Positions 36,840 to 48,183 of a DNA stretch of 64,000 bases are shown here, one piece after another (the first letter of the stretch is position 1; each line of letters opens with the position of its first letter). This stretch comes from Fratercula arctica. Taxonomy: Eukaryota > Chordata > Aves > Charadriiformes > Alcidae. Where the stretch lies: contig CANTUZ010000003.1 in the NCBI GenBank assembly GCA_947846985.1, positions 94,764,674 to 94,828,673 on the forward strand, written 5' to 3'. The position numbers and the translations under genes are program-made. The notes beneath the pieces were generated by a model that was given only the letters and a program-made list of their open reading frames with translations, was not told where the DNA came from and did no database searches.

Positions 36840-37490
36840 AATGCTAAGGGGTGTTTGGAATGTGACCAGCTTCCCCAGCTGCTCCAGTCCATGTCTCCCT
36901 CCTGCCTGTCCGTCAGAGCCCAGCCCAGTGCCCTGGGAACCTGGGATCTCTGCCAGGTCTCTGAGAAGGCTGAGGGATGTGTCTGCCTTTTCCACGTGTG
37001 CAGGATCAATCCATGGTGAAGACGTGCACATATCTCAGAGAAACACACAGACAGACACACACAGAGGACACTGACATGGCTGGTCACAGAAATTGCCACT
37101 AACAAGGTACTGCTTTCAACAGCAACCGCTTTCAGCTGTGTTTATGTATCCATGAACACAGACAGCCAAGTCCCCTCCTCCTTTTCGGTTGGCAGAGACA
37201 GAAAGTCACCAGTGCAGGTGCAACACTCCAGTTTCACAAGCGCACACACATTCAAGGATCCCTTAATTGCTACCCCTATGCCCACCTGGCACCCCTACCC
37301 AGACCCCAAACCCTCTTACGTGGCCCACAGGTCCCCTACTCACCGGCCAGTCCATCTCGGTGCTCACTAGCCAACACAGCACTCAAGTGTCCCTAAGCAT
37401 ACCAGCACAGACCATTGCCTGTTACCCCAGCCTAACCAGAGTCAAAGTTAACCTTCCTGGAAGTGGTGCCTTTAAGTTTCCTCCTAGACC
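36840..37490. other. GC-rich island of unknown nature
   Basis: About 650 bases whose base composition departs sharply from the neighbours (C-rich on the plus strand, many CCC and CAC blocks), with long open stretches in several frames on both strands. It shares no landmark with the three-copy GC-rich repeat. It could be an unrecognised repeat, an ERV internal piece, or a regulatory island. CpG is not especially frequent, so it does not look like a classic CpG island. Confidence 0.4.
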
Positions 37491-37639
37491 ATTAATTAGT
37501 GTAACTGGCAGACTGGCAGGGTTTGTTTCCTGTCTTTGTCTCCATGTTTGTTTTGTCAGGTCTGGATCTGTATGTTTTGTTTCTACCTGAATCAGAGTCT
37601 TTGTCAAAGGAATGAAAGCTGACAATGTGAACTGACATC

Positions 37640-38534
37640 AGCTTTTAGAAAGACCTCTAGCAATGATTCTAGGAAGTGCAGATGAATAAACCTAACTCTA
37701 CTACAAAGAAACGTAATAGATGCTATAATAAAGAATAGTATCAGTAGATCCATGAATAAACGTGATATAATGTGAAGATCAATACTGCTTTGGTGAAGGA
37801 AAGTCATGCTTCACAAATCTATTAATGTTCTCGAAGAAGTAAATGATGATATTGATCAATTAATATTGAATAATTACATTTTTTTAAAAAAGAAAAATTG
37901 CCTCATTATAGGGGATTAGCAACAATAGGAATGATTATTGAATAGATTCATAGTTGGTTAAGAGGAATATAGAGACCTGCACAGACGAGTAGTTGCACAA
38001 GGGCGAGAAGTTACCATTCACTCATGAATGATTTGAAAATTATGTAGAAGATGTAAAGTCTGCGACTGTTAAAAAACTATTCAATATAGAAAATCTAAAG
38101 ATATCTATGAAGAGCTGTAGAATGATCCCATGACACCTGAGTAACTGGGTAATGAAATGTCTGATGATATTTAGAGTTGGCATAAAGACTTGTATATGAG
38201 GAAAACCCAATTCCAATTACACATACATGATGAACTGACTTAGTAACATTCAGACATGAGTTCTTCTATCCATTATGATTAGGTCTTTCAGGGTCAAAAT
38301 TCACAAGTAGCTCAAAAAGCAAGCAGAATTTCAGAAATCACTACAAATGGAATGGGAATTAAGATTTAGCATGCCATTATATAACTGGGTAGTTTGATGC
38401 TGTGGTAATCCACATCTTTGGTATGGGCTATAGTTTATGTCACCACCTCTCAGAAAGCATGTAATAGAAACAGAAGAGGTAAGAAGAAAAATGCAAGGAT
38501 GCGGAAAATCAAAAGAGTTCCTAGGTGACAAAAT
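37640..38534 (+). mobile_element. Very old CR1/L3-like LINE fragment (RT middle to C-terminal)
   Basis: Landmarks in order are GGAAAGTCATGCTTCACAAA (37798-37817), the active-site box as YVEDVKSA (38041-38064, first catalytic Asp replaced by Glu), CCATGACACCTGAGTAACTGG (near 38128), a block near 38290-38330 encoding a STSS.AKSRISEITT-like motif, and CATCTTTGGTATGGG (near 38410). The order and spacing fit ancient amniote CR1. It is interrupted or ended at 38535 by copy B of the unidentified repeat. Confidence 0.75.
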
Positions 38535-38836
38535 AGACTGTAGCCCAGTAAATATGGTTTCTGCTTTTAGCAGTGCGAGGCCTGGCTGCGCGCTGACCCA
38601 GCAGTGCACCATCTCAGACGCACTGTGGCCTGAGCTGGGTGCCACTGGTTTAATCCCTGTGCCGACCCCAAGGACTGCTGCCTCCCCTGCTCCAGCTTCA
38701 GCTCTGGGGTGACCCCACTGGGGATGGGGTGACACCCACCAGAGCAGTCACTTCGTGACACACCATAGTCCTTCTTGTGCCTGGGGCTGATGGGGCTGGT
38801 GGCCACAACCACGCTGCAGCTGGGAGAAGGAAGAGG
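38535..38836 (-). repeat. Unidentified GC-rich interspersed repeat, copy B
   Basis: Reverse-complement counterpart of copy A, with the same landmarks in the same order: ACCATATTTACTGGGCTACA end, GGGATTAAACCAGTGGCACC, CAGCTCAGGCC and GTCACGAAGTGACTGC. A frame reads GTGIKPVAPSSGHSASEMVHC. On its upstream side (plus-strand 38837-38863) a 27 bp spacer separates it from an LTR 3' end. Confidence 0.75.
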
Positions 38837-38863
38837 GGTGTCTCCTTGGTCTCCTTCTTGAGG

Positions 38864-39036
38864 TGTGGTGGGTTAACCTTGGTTGCCTGCCAGGCCCTCA
38901 CCCAGAGAGTCGCTTGCTCTCCTTCCTCAACAGGACAGTTTGAGAAGATGGAAAAGCTTGTGGGTCAAGATAAAGATGGATCACTTACAGTCACAGACAA
39001 AACAGACTCTACTTGGGGAAAACTAATTTAATTTGT
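38864..39036 (-). mobile_element. 3' part of an ERV LTR (R-U5), different family
   Basis: On the minus strand it reads AATTAGTTTTCCCCAAGTAG, then GTCTGTTTTGTCTGTGACTG, TATCTTGACCCACAAGCTTTTCC, and ends AGGTTAACCCACCACA at 38864. It resembles the 3' part of a common avian LTR that I know from memory, distinct from the four solo LTRs above. U3 is missing or unrecognisable. Confidence 0.6.
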
Positions 39037-40337
39037 GGCCTATTTACAATATGCGTATAAGATGGCACACGGCATTCTTCTGAAACTAAAACTGAGTTAC
39101 ATTAAAATATTTTGGTAGGCTGTTTCATCCAAAGAAAGAAAAAGTTATTTTCAGTTGGATGCAGATTCAGTGTTTAGTCAGTGATTCAGCTTCTGTACCA
39201 GAAAGCCAGGTGGTCCCACAGTCTTACATAAAAGAAGAATCTATTATTTTTTAACGAAACTATATATATGGAAATCACGTTTTGTCTAACACAAAAGAGC
39301 ATGTAGCATCAGTCCAGTGAATAATATATGTTAGGTTCCAATACAAAAAAGGAAATATAAATCACTACTAACTTATAGAAATAGAAGTCCTGTCAGGCTT
39401 TTATGGGCTACATAATTATATTCTGGTGTCTTATTAACATATCTTCCAACATTAAGTACTTACAAAGCATTTGGTTTGGGAAGAAAATTAGATAATATAC
39501 ATGTCCATGACTTTATTGTATGTCACACATTCCAGATCTCTATCCAATTTACCTTCAAAATTAACATAGAATTGTTTTCCTGCTTAAAGCTCATTTCTAA
39601 GAATGAAAATATGTACTGTATATTGCCCACTGTCATATTTCATAGAATCAAATTCATGTTCCTATATATAAAACTAGGTAGTATACTTTATGTCTGGTTT
39701 TGAAATTTGCCTCCAATTGCACATACCATGTCATAGCCTCCTGTTTATGCATATAGATGAGATATCTTACTGCCATCCTGTATATGTTATGTACTCCCTA
39801 GCTGGGATTCATCTGACCTCCATAAGGTAGAACTCTAAGACAGGTTGAATGAATCATCCCTTAGAGGTACCTTTTTCTTTGTAAAGGGTATAGAGAAATA
39901 CTTGCTCTATGTAGATGTCTACACTGTAGACACAAAAGCTATGATGCTATGAAAGAGTGTATGAGTCCTGACACATGTACCATAATTCCTTCACAGGGCT
40001 GTGAAGCAGACTTACTGTTGCTACAAAGAGATGGACTCTCATTTTAAATGTCATCAAAAATGTTTTTTATTATTCAGTGAACACTGCTAAGCTTCCTTCC
40101 ACTTTTCTTTTTAAGCGGGTTTTTTGTTTCTTTGGTTTTTTTTTAAAGCAGTGTACAAATATCACTGAAAGGATGGCTAGACTCCATTTGTTGCTTGTTT
40201 TTTAACTGAGAAAATAAAGCTTTAAATTAGTATGCAAGAGGGATACAGACCTGGAGTTATGCCTATACAAATGCTATATGTGTAATGAACTAAGTGTATG
40301 TTTTGTTATAGCTGCTCTATTGAGATTCAATCTAGAT
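39037..40337. other. AT-rich unique sequence, no gene seen
   Basis: No repeat or exon recognised. Confidence 0.5.
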
Positions 40338-40683
40338 ATGGCAAATTCATTTAACCTGGAAAAGAGATGGTTTTGACAAAATCAAGAAGGCAGAGCCAGG
40401 CTCTTCACAGTGGTGCACGGTAGGAAGCTGACAGACAAAGGGCATAAATTGAAAAGGGAGAGGTTCAGATTGGATATAAAGAAAAGCTCTTTCCCTATGA
40501 AGACAGCCCAGTAATGGAGCAGATTGCCCAGAGAGGCTGTGAAGTTTCCATCCCTGGTTTTCAAGACCCAGTGGTATAAAGCTTTGAGCAACCTGGTCTG
40601 ACCCCATAGCTGACCCTGCTTTGAGCAGGAGGTTGGAGAAGAGACCTCCTGAGGTTCCATCCATCCTGAATTATTCTATGATA
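40338..40683 (+). mobile_element. CR1 LINE 3' end, plus strand, distinct subfamily
   Basis: Blocks in order are CATTTAACCTGGAAAAGAGA, ATTGAAAAGGGAGAGGTTCAG, GATTGCCCAGAGAGGCTGTG, and the subfamily-diagnostic GACCCTGCTTTGAGCAGGAGG (40612-40632), ending ATTATTCTATGAT. It belongs to a different CR1 subfamily from the copies at 27479 and 33611. Confidence 0.9.
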
Positions 40684-40745
40684 GCATTAGTGTTTGTGTA
40701 ATTCTTTATTTAGCTTTAGTTGAAATGGCTAGAGTTGAGCTTTTC

Positions 40746-41363
40746 ATGGAATCATAGAGTGGTTTGGGTTGGAAGGGATCTTAAAGATCATCTAGCTCCA
40801 ACGCCCCTGCCGTGGGCAAGGACACCTCCCATTAGACCAGGTTGCTCAAAGCCCCATCCAGCCTGGCCTTGAACACCTCCAGGACTGGGGCATCCAGAAC
40901 TTCTCTGGGCAACCTGTTCCAGTGTCTCACCCCCCTTACAGTAAAGAATTTTTTCCTGATATCCAATCTAAATCTACTCTCTCTCAACTTGAGGCCATTA
41001 TCCCATGTCCTATCATAACACTCCCTGATAAAGAGCCCCTCCCCACCTTTCCTGTAAGCCCCCTTTAGGTACCGGAAGGCTGCTATAAGTTCTCCCTGAA
41101 GCCTTCTCTTCTCCAGTCTGAAGAGCCCCAACTTTGTCAGCCTGTCCTCATAGGAGAGGTGCTCCAGACCTCTGATCATCTTCATGGCCCTCCTCTGAAC
41201 CCACTTGAACAGCTCCATGTCCTTCTTATGTTGAGGACTCCAGAACTGCACGCAGTACTCCAGGTGGGGTCTCACCAGAATGGAGTAGAGGGGGAGAATC
41301 ACCTCCCTCGACCTGCTGGCCATGTTTCTTTTGATGCAGCCCAGGATGCCGTTGGCTTTCTGG
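40746..41363 (-). mobile_element. CR1 LINE 3' end, about 0.62 kb, best preserved copy
   Basis: Tail GGAATCATAGAGTGGTTTGG, then GTTGGAAGGGATCTTAAAG; 5'-truncated at 41363, exactly where a 26 bp perfect palindrome begins. Few lesions are visible and the coding part is open throughout. It lies tail to tail with the plus-strand CR1 at 40338-40683, about 60 bases away. Confidence 0.93.
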
Positions 41364-41398
41364 GTATATATTTGCAAATATATACCCTCAAAAATCAA
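40832..41398 (-). pseudogene. CR1 ORF2 C-terminal fragment, 188 codons open
   Basis: The longest open frame of any CR1 in the window. From the N-terminus: about 13 non-CR1 residues encoded by the flanking palindrome region, then [101 protein letters not shown] and the terminal FKARLDGALSNLV. This is the thumb and C-terminal part only. The RT active site and endonuclease are absent, so it is not functional as a retrotransposon. No host role is suggested. Confidence 0.85.
41362..41387. repeat. 26-bp perfect palindrome at CR1 5' junction
   Basis: Each half is GGGTATATATTTG and its reverse complement, with no loop. It starts at the last CR1 base and extends into flanking DNA. Confidence 0.95.
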
Positions 41399-43555
41399 TG
41401 CTGTTGCATAAAACTCTTGGTCTAATAATATGGGAAGATACTAGAAAGGAGCCCAGACATTTAGAGCTAAAATCTGTATTTCATATTGCTATTTTTTCTT
41501 TGATTTTTTTTGTGTACTTTGTAATTCTCTATTTAACAGTCCCTTGTATACATTCATCTCAACAGTTCTCTAAACAGGCTTTCCCTAGTACTTATTTTAT
41601 ACACACACATATATATTTGGTGTTCTATTGATTTATTTATCTCCTGGTATCTTTTGCATTTAACAGATAGAAACCAGTGTTTACCATTTCCCTAAATTCT
41701 CCTGAAATCTACGTATTTTATAGTCTTCCATCAAATGTATTATGTTTTTCAAAAGTTCCAAAGAGTGCATCTGAGATATGAGAACTAAAAGTGATGTTTT
41801 AACTCTGTAGTATTGAGTTGAATTGTCTGCTTCTTGATGATTCCTTTATAACAGCACAAAAAGCTCTAAAAAGTTCACAAAAAGTTCCAAAAAAAAAAAA
41901 TTTGCAGAACACAGGAAATAGAGAGCTTAATTCCTCCATTTTTTAAAGGCATTTCTATAGGCTCAAAGTAAATGTAAAAGACTGACAAAATAAATACAGT
42001 AGTATTTTCTACTTACTTTTCCCTTCTTTGAGATGTTCAGATGTGCAGTAGACTAGAGAATCAGGACAAAAGTTCCTAACCTGTAAAGCTTATGCTGCAG
42101 TTTCACAAAGAATGGAAGATCCATGAAAAGCTACTTTTTCTTTTTTTTTTTTCTTTGGAATTATTTCCGAGTTCTAACATTCATTTTTACATTGTACCTT
42201 CAATAATCAGCTTCTTTATGTAAAATGGAGATAAACTGAACAGGTCAGTATTATAGTCCTCTTACCCAACCAAATAAACACTACAGAAACGATCCTTAGC
42301 TAGTGGTGGTCTATGCCTGAAAGAGATCTGTACCATAGTGTTAGCTGTCACTCTGCAAATCCTGATTCAAAGATATTCAGGGAATATAAGCTATGTCCCA
42401 GGTAAAAGTGGCTGAAGAGGTCTTTTCTACTTTGATTTGTAGGCTGAGAGATTTCATTCACTAAATTTGCATCAATAGGTTTTGCTGCTGGTTGAATATC
42501 ATTTGCAAATTAAGAAATCATTGTTGAAAGTATTAGGGAGACCGGAGCTTTTTGAAAGGGATTTTTAAATTAAGTAACACCCAAAAATACATAAATGAAA
42601 ATGTTTCATATTTTCTTCTCTCATACTCTTCTTTCTTTTCTGGTGTGTCTCACAATGCAACAGATGTTTTGCATAATCATGCTACAAAGAATAAATACAT
42701 GAAAAAAATAAAACAACCAAACCCTGCTTTTCTACATTTTTCCCCAGTAGGCATTCTAATTGTTTTTGTGAGGCACTAATGAAAAATGAGCTTTTTTTTC
42801 AGCATCAGATATATGTTTTTTGTTGATATTCTTAACACAGTAATGGATAGCTATGCTCTTCTAAGCTCCCCTTCAGCTGACATTTAAAGTAGAGGCAATT
42901 CCTATTTATGACAACTACCATTGCCAGCCATGTGGGAATAAATGATACACACTTGTTATTAGGCAGAATGGGTATGCTACTGCTAGTATTTGTAATCTGC
43001 GGTGCAGAAGACTGCTAGCCTCTTCTCAGCGAATGCAGAAAGCAATTTCTTATCAGCATTCAATATAGAAACGTAGGAAAGAAGGCATTATGAAAAGCAG
43101 CTGCGCTGAGTTTCAACTACTAAAGACAGCTGAATCCACCAGCTTTTGGGATACCAATAGAGTTGTCACTAAAATATTGATGATGTGTGAAAATAGATCT
43201 CATTTTCAAGCATTTATATTAATAAATTACAGATAATATCTGTTTGGTCTTTTCATCATGCATAGAAATGATACAGTATAATAACCTAAAATACAGACGG
43301 TTTGGAGCCCTAGAATATTGATGAGATGAAGAGGGTTTTATCTAATTAGAAAATCAGAAAAGATTTATAATTATCTTTAAATTTTTCCTTTTGTAAATCA
43401 GGCAAATAAAAATGGAGTCATGGGTTGACTTCTAAGAAAGGGCTGGTCTTTTCTGTACAAAGGAGTAACAGTTTTCAAATTTTTTTGCTATATCTTGCAT
43501 GTTTGTACACCAGGTCCAATAACAATGTAGAGGTAACTAGCACTCACTTTCACTG
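41388..43555. other. AT-rich unique sequence, no gene seen
   Basis: No repeat family or exon recognised. Confidence 0.5.
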
Positions 43556-43857
43556 AAAGGAAGGAAGGAAGGAAGGAAGGAAGGAAGGAAGGAAGGAAGG
43601 AAGGGAGGGAGGGAGGGAGGGAGGAAGGAAGGGAGGGAGGGAGGGAGGGAGGGAGGGAGGAAGGAAGGAAGGGAGGAAGGGAGGAAGGAAGGAAGGAAGG
43701 GAGGAAGGGAGGAAGGAAGGGAGGAAGGGAGGAAGGGAGGAAGGGAGGAAGGGAGGAAGGGAGGAAGGAAGGAAGGAAGGAAGGAAGGAAGGAAGGAAGG
43801 AAGGAAGGGAGGAAGGGAGGAAGGGAGGGAGGGAGGAAGGAAGGGAGGGAGGGAGGG
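43556..43857. repeat. 300-bp polypurine tract (AAGG/AGGG)n
   Basis: All purines on the plus strand for about 300 bases, in tetramer register, alternating AAGG and AGGG blocks. Minus-strand open frames of 118-131 codons (FLPS-type repeats) are artefacts of the absence of stops. Confidence 0.97.
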
Positions 43858-44186
43858 CAAGAAAATGATGAACAGCAGTTCACAAATTCTCACTGGATAA
43901 TTATCAGATTAATTCAACTAGTAAAAGTTACAGTTTATCATGTTTCTTTTATGCCTGGGTGATAGGTAGATTCATAGATCAATGTATCGATAGACAGGTA
44001 ATGCATCACTGAATGATGGAAAGTTTGGCAGGCAGCGAGACTAGGAGAAAATGAAATTACAATTTATAAGTATTTGACATACTGATTTTGTTTTGTAGAA
44101 CGGAGGCAGATTAATGTTACTATTGAAGTCAGATAGGAGTTTATCTTCTTCATTTCATATTTCATGACACAACAATGCAGTACTTC

Positions 44187-44440
44187 CCCAAGTGAATAAG
44201 ATTTTGCTATCAGGAGGCCCCCAGCTGCATGCTGACCTGGCAGTGCAGGGGTTCAGCCTCTCCATGGCCTGAGCTGGGTGTTGCTGGTTTAACCCCTGCG
44301 CCGGGGCCAGTGGCTGCTGCTCCCAGCTTCAGAGTTCTGGGGGTAAGAGAGGAGTGACACCCCTCCCCAGCGCAGTCACTGTCTGACAAACCATAGCCCT
44401 TAGTGTGTGTGGGACTTGGGGGGCTGGCGGGTGTCACAAC
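44187..44440 (-). repeat. Unidentified GC-rich interspersed repeat, copy C
   Basis: About 254 bp matching copies A and B on the minus strand: GGCTATGGTTTGTCAGACAG, GGGGTTAAACCAGCAACACC, CAGCTCAGGCC, CCAGGTCAGCATGCAGCTGG and the TCTTATTCACTTGGGG end. It reads GAGVKPATPSSGHGEAEPLHC in the conserved frame. It is shorter than A and B by a gap near the middle (around 44335). Confidence 0.72.
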
Positions 44441-46801
44441 TGAGAAAATGAGTAGGTGCTAGGAAGAGATTTTTGGTTTGGTTTGATTTTGGTGTAACAG
44501 TTTTAACCCTTGTATTCTTAAGACTTGTTTACACTAATTTGGACCATGAGTGTTAGTGTTACTAACTGGACCAGCAATATCTGTTTACTGTATTTTGATG
44601 AGATTACTAAAACATTAATTGCACTAACAAAAAATTCTTAGCTCCATATATATGATTTTTTCCCTTTTGCCCATAGCAAGTTTCTGAGTGCAATGCATCC
44701 AATAAAACTGAAAGCTATGAAAGGTAAAAAAAAAAAAAATTAATAAGAAATGCATTTTGGCCATTATCGTATTGTTGGCATCATTCTAGCTATTGTCAAC
44801 ATATGTTTAGAGGAAATAAGAAACTTCAGGGTAGAAGAACTATTAAAATTCTCCATAATAGCAATGTTCCCCAGATGTAATGTGTTAGCATGAGACTAAT
44901 GTTGGAGTGCAAATTGTCCTTCATCTATATAGAATAATATTTATTTATGGTCAGATCAAATGCTTAATCTGACACGGGTTTCATATTTATATTTTATATA
45001 TAAATCAATTCTTTTTTTCTTTCTGCCTGTGGATATTCTCACTTTCAGCATTTAGTCAAACAAAAAGCAGTTGTAAGCAGACAGCATCTGCAAATATATC
45101 ATGGTATTGTCTACCATAGGTAGGAGGCCTTAAGCAGTGGAGCATTACCTGTATTAGTAAGAGCTGACACAAACTACTGCTTCTCACTCATTTTGTACTC
45201 CCTTCTGAAAAGCTATTTACGTAACTTCCTACATCAGCAGTTCTCAGTGAATCATAACAAATATATTTAGCTACCTATGACAAGTGTTACTACCAGGATC
45301 ACGGAGGCTTTGCTACTTTCTCAGTAGCGAAACAGGGTAAGTTACTGCAAGCACATCATTGCTTATTTCTCAATTTAGTAGGCAAGAAAATGACTTCATG
45401 AAGTCCAAGAGATCGTAAAAGTAACATGAAGATACAGAACCCGGTCAAATTTGAATTATGTTTTATTGGACTATTTTGAATTATGTTGAATTATGTTGGA
45501 GTTATGTTTTATTTTCACATTCTTTTGTATATCAGACAATACACATGCTAATTTACACCAATAGTGTTATTTTAATAAATGATACTGCTTAAACCCTCAA
45601 ATTTCTGATTTTTTACAGAGAAAATTGTGGGATGACAGTATAGTCTTCTTTGTAACTTCAAAAAAATGAGTTTTCTTAATTGTGAGAATTAATTCCTTCC
45701 AACAAAACTAACTGCATTGATTCAAAACTTAAAATTTAAGTAAAGTGATAGTTGCCTGCATCTACAAATCAGTTATAAGTCATTTACTGAGGTACTAAAT
45801 AGGAAGTTCTTTCTACTTTTTTTTTTTTTTTTTTTTTCCCCCCCTCTAGAATGAGTCTTTATTGGTCTTATTCCCCAGGTCTTTTGAACAGTGCTATAAA
45901 ATGACCTTTTAGTGAAAATTCTATTATTAGGTTGTACAAATTAGATGATTGTAATTTTTTTTTTTTTTGCTACTAGAGGCACTGTTACAGCAAAATTTTA
46001 TTAGTAAAAGGGTAGAGCCACAAATTTAAAAAATAATGTAGGCCTGCCTTAAAATAAAGGTAGACTTTCTTTCATTAACACCCTATAGCCTGGATCTCTG
46101 AAGCATGTCTTCTACATGCCATAGTATACCTTATAGAAGATGAAAAATTAAAATAATGATAAAAGTATAAGAAAATATGCTTTAGTTCTAACTTTCAACA
46201 AAATAGGTGAAGCAACTACACTGATATTACTGGATACTACTTGGAAATTGTAAACAAGATATTGTGCAAACACACCAGAATCTGACCAGACTCGTAGTTG
46301 TCATGTTCACATTGCATGTGTGTTCCAGTCCAGATTGAAGTTTTTCAAAGGAGATGGTCACTTATTCACTAAATTATACCAAATTGTTTAACAGTGGCAT
46401 ACTCAGTTCTGAGATGAAGGAGTGTGGTGCATACTGCTACTGGAAATGAAACAAACAGCTGTTTAATGAGGGTTGTTTTTGCAGCACCTGTTTCTGAATC
46501 CTCAAAGTAAATGGAAAAATTGGGCTAATCGTTTTGTTTACCAGCCACCTTCCAGTTTTTTGTGTCTGTTCTGAAGATAATGAACTTCTACGGGACTGAT
46601 GGGACTGTAAGGCATGATAGCACAGCTACAAAGCATATGTTTTAAAAATATGGGGAAAAAATTCTCATTTGTTTTGAGATTTCTTTTGACTTAGATAACT
46701 TCCCACATTAAGCACTTGAAAATGATTCACTTTTTCAGAATTAAAATACTTTGATCAAAAATAATAGTTTGCAAATAAGTCTACCAACTACACTACCATA
46801 A
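44441..46801. other. AT-rich unique sequence, no gene seen
   Basis: Contains a poly(T) then C run at 45818-45846 and a T run at 45956-45968. Nothing else recognised. Confidence 0.5.
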
Positions 46802-47113
46802 ATTAGATACAGTAAATGCAACAACAACAGAAAAAGTAATTACTGGCTTTGTTTTAAAGCATCAAAAACAGTTGGAGACTTTCTCCCTGGGTTACATAAT
46901 CCTACTTTGCCTATTAATGAAGACCTGATGGCCCTCAACTACCCAATTCACACTGTAGAGCCAGAAAAAAGAGGACTAATGAAACTGAACTTTGCAGCAG
47001 GACTTCCACAGTCTGAGTGTGACCCATATTTACTTCTGCCTGTGGACAAGGAGAGTCACTGCAGATCTGCAAAAGTGGATCTAAGAAATCATCCAGCAGT
47101 CGCCTGTCTCTGA
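46802..47113 (+). other. Candidate coding block or terminal exon (unidentified, low confidence)
   Basis: A 103-codon stop-to-stop frame ending TGA at 47111-47113. Its composition is more protein-like than its neighbours, with mixed charge and few hydrophobic runs (for example KTVGDFLPGLHNPTLPINED and SECDPYLLLPVDKESHCRSA). A weak acceptor (GGCTTTGTTTTAAAG, ending 46859) precedes the better part of the frame, and a donor-like GTAAGC lies at 47119. I do not recognise the protein and know of no domain here. It may be chance. Confidence 0.18.
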
Positions 47114-48183
47114 CACATGTAAGCAGATCACAGACATTGTTGTCTTCTCCTTGGCTGAAGAGAAGGAAGGCCAGTGCTGTCTCTTCTGTATGTCATAACG
47201 GTCCTGCCAACAGTCTTTTCCACTGAAGTGTTTTTCTTTTGGGCACGAGCTTGGTGTAAAGATCCAATGAGAGTCACAAGCACAGAAGTGTGGGCAGATA
47301 CGTACAATTATTTTACCTTTTTTCTGTCCCTACTGTAGAAAAGCTGTTGAGGTTAAACAATGCACATCAACTATTCCAGTTTCTTTAATTTGGAGAGCAA
47401 CTGTTCATTTCCCAGTAAATTTATTTTAGTAGGATATAACCTGTATTGGGAGCATCCCATATTATGTAGACATTTTTCTTGGTTGAGTAACATCAGTGTT
47501 TTTATAAAGATGTATTTTAACTGTTGTTTGTTAGCTTTTACTGTATGCTTTTTATGCCTAAAATGAAAATGCAAAGTTGATGCAATTAGGGCAAACTGAC
47601 ATGTGATTTTCTTTAAGGAAGCATTGATGTCCAGGAGAATTTTCCTTTTTCCATTACCTTGAATCAGGCCCCATATAGACACTTAGAATAAGATTTCAAA
47701 GGTCTTTGACTGTTTGCTATCAGCGTAACTTTTTTCTCTTTAACTTTGGCAGTCCCATACCATTCAGATTGATTGGACTATATCTGAGACAAAAATTGTA
47801 GTCTATAATTTATCATTCTGAGCTCTTAAATTGTTTTGAAAATATTTTACAATTACTACAACTAACTAGCTTTAGAATTCATGCTCTTTCAAATGCAGAA
47901 CGGAATAATTCCTGTTCTCACAGCACATATGTCTGATTCCTTTCATAACTTCAAGGAATATAATGGCAAGAATTATTTTCTACACAAAAATATGTGACTT
48001 AATGATGAGTGACTCATATCCATTCCAAAATAACATAATAAATGTTTATAGGAGTTAGTGTAACTTTGAGCTGCTGCATGTAGTTGCAAACCATCCACTG
48101 ATTTAATTTATAAATAGAACAAATCAAAAATCCCAAATGTTACTTTTTTTTTTTTTTTCCTTTCAGATCAGATGTTATAAAAT
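47114..48183. other. AT-rich unique sequence, no gene seen
   Basis: Poly(T) at 48145-48159 lies just before the next CR1. No exon recognised. Confidence 0.5.

Noticed and set aside
36585..37031. 148-codon minus-strand frame in the GC-rich island
   Set aside because: Half is the antisense of an A/C-rich tract; no domain or splice structure. The island itself is reported instead.
43488..43893. Minus-strand open frames of 118-131 codons with FLPS/LPPF repeats
   Set aside because: They come entirely from the polypurine tract, where stops cannot arise.
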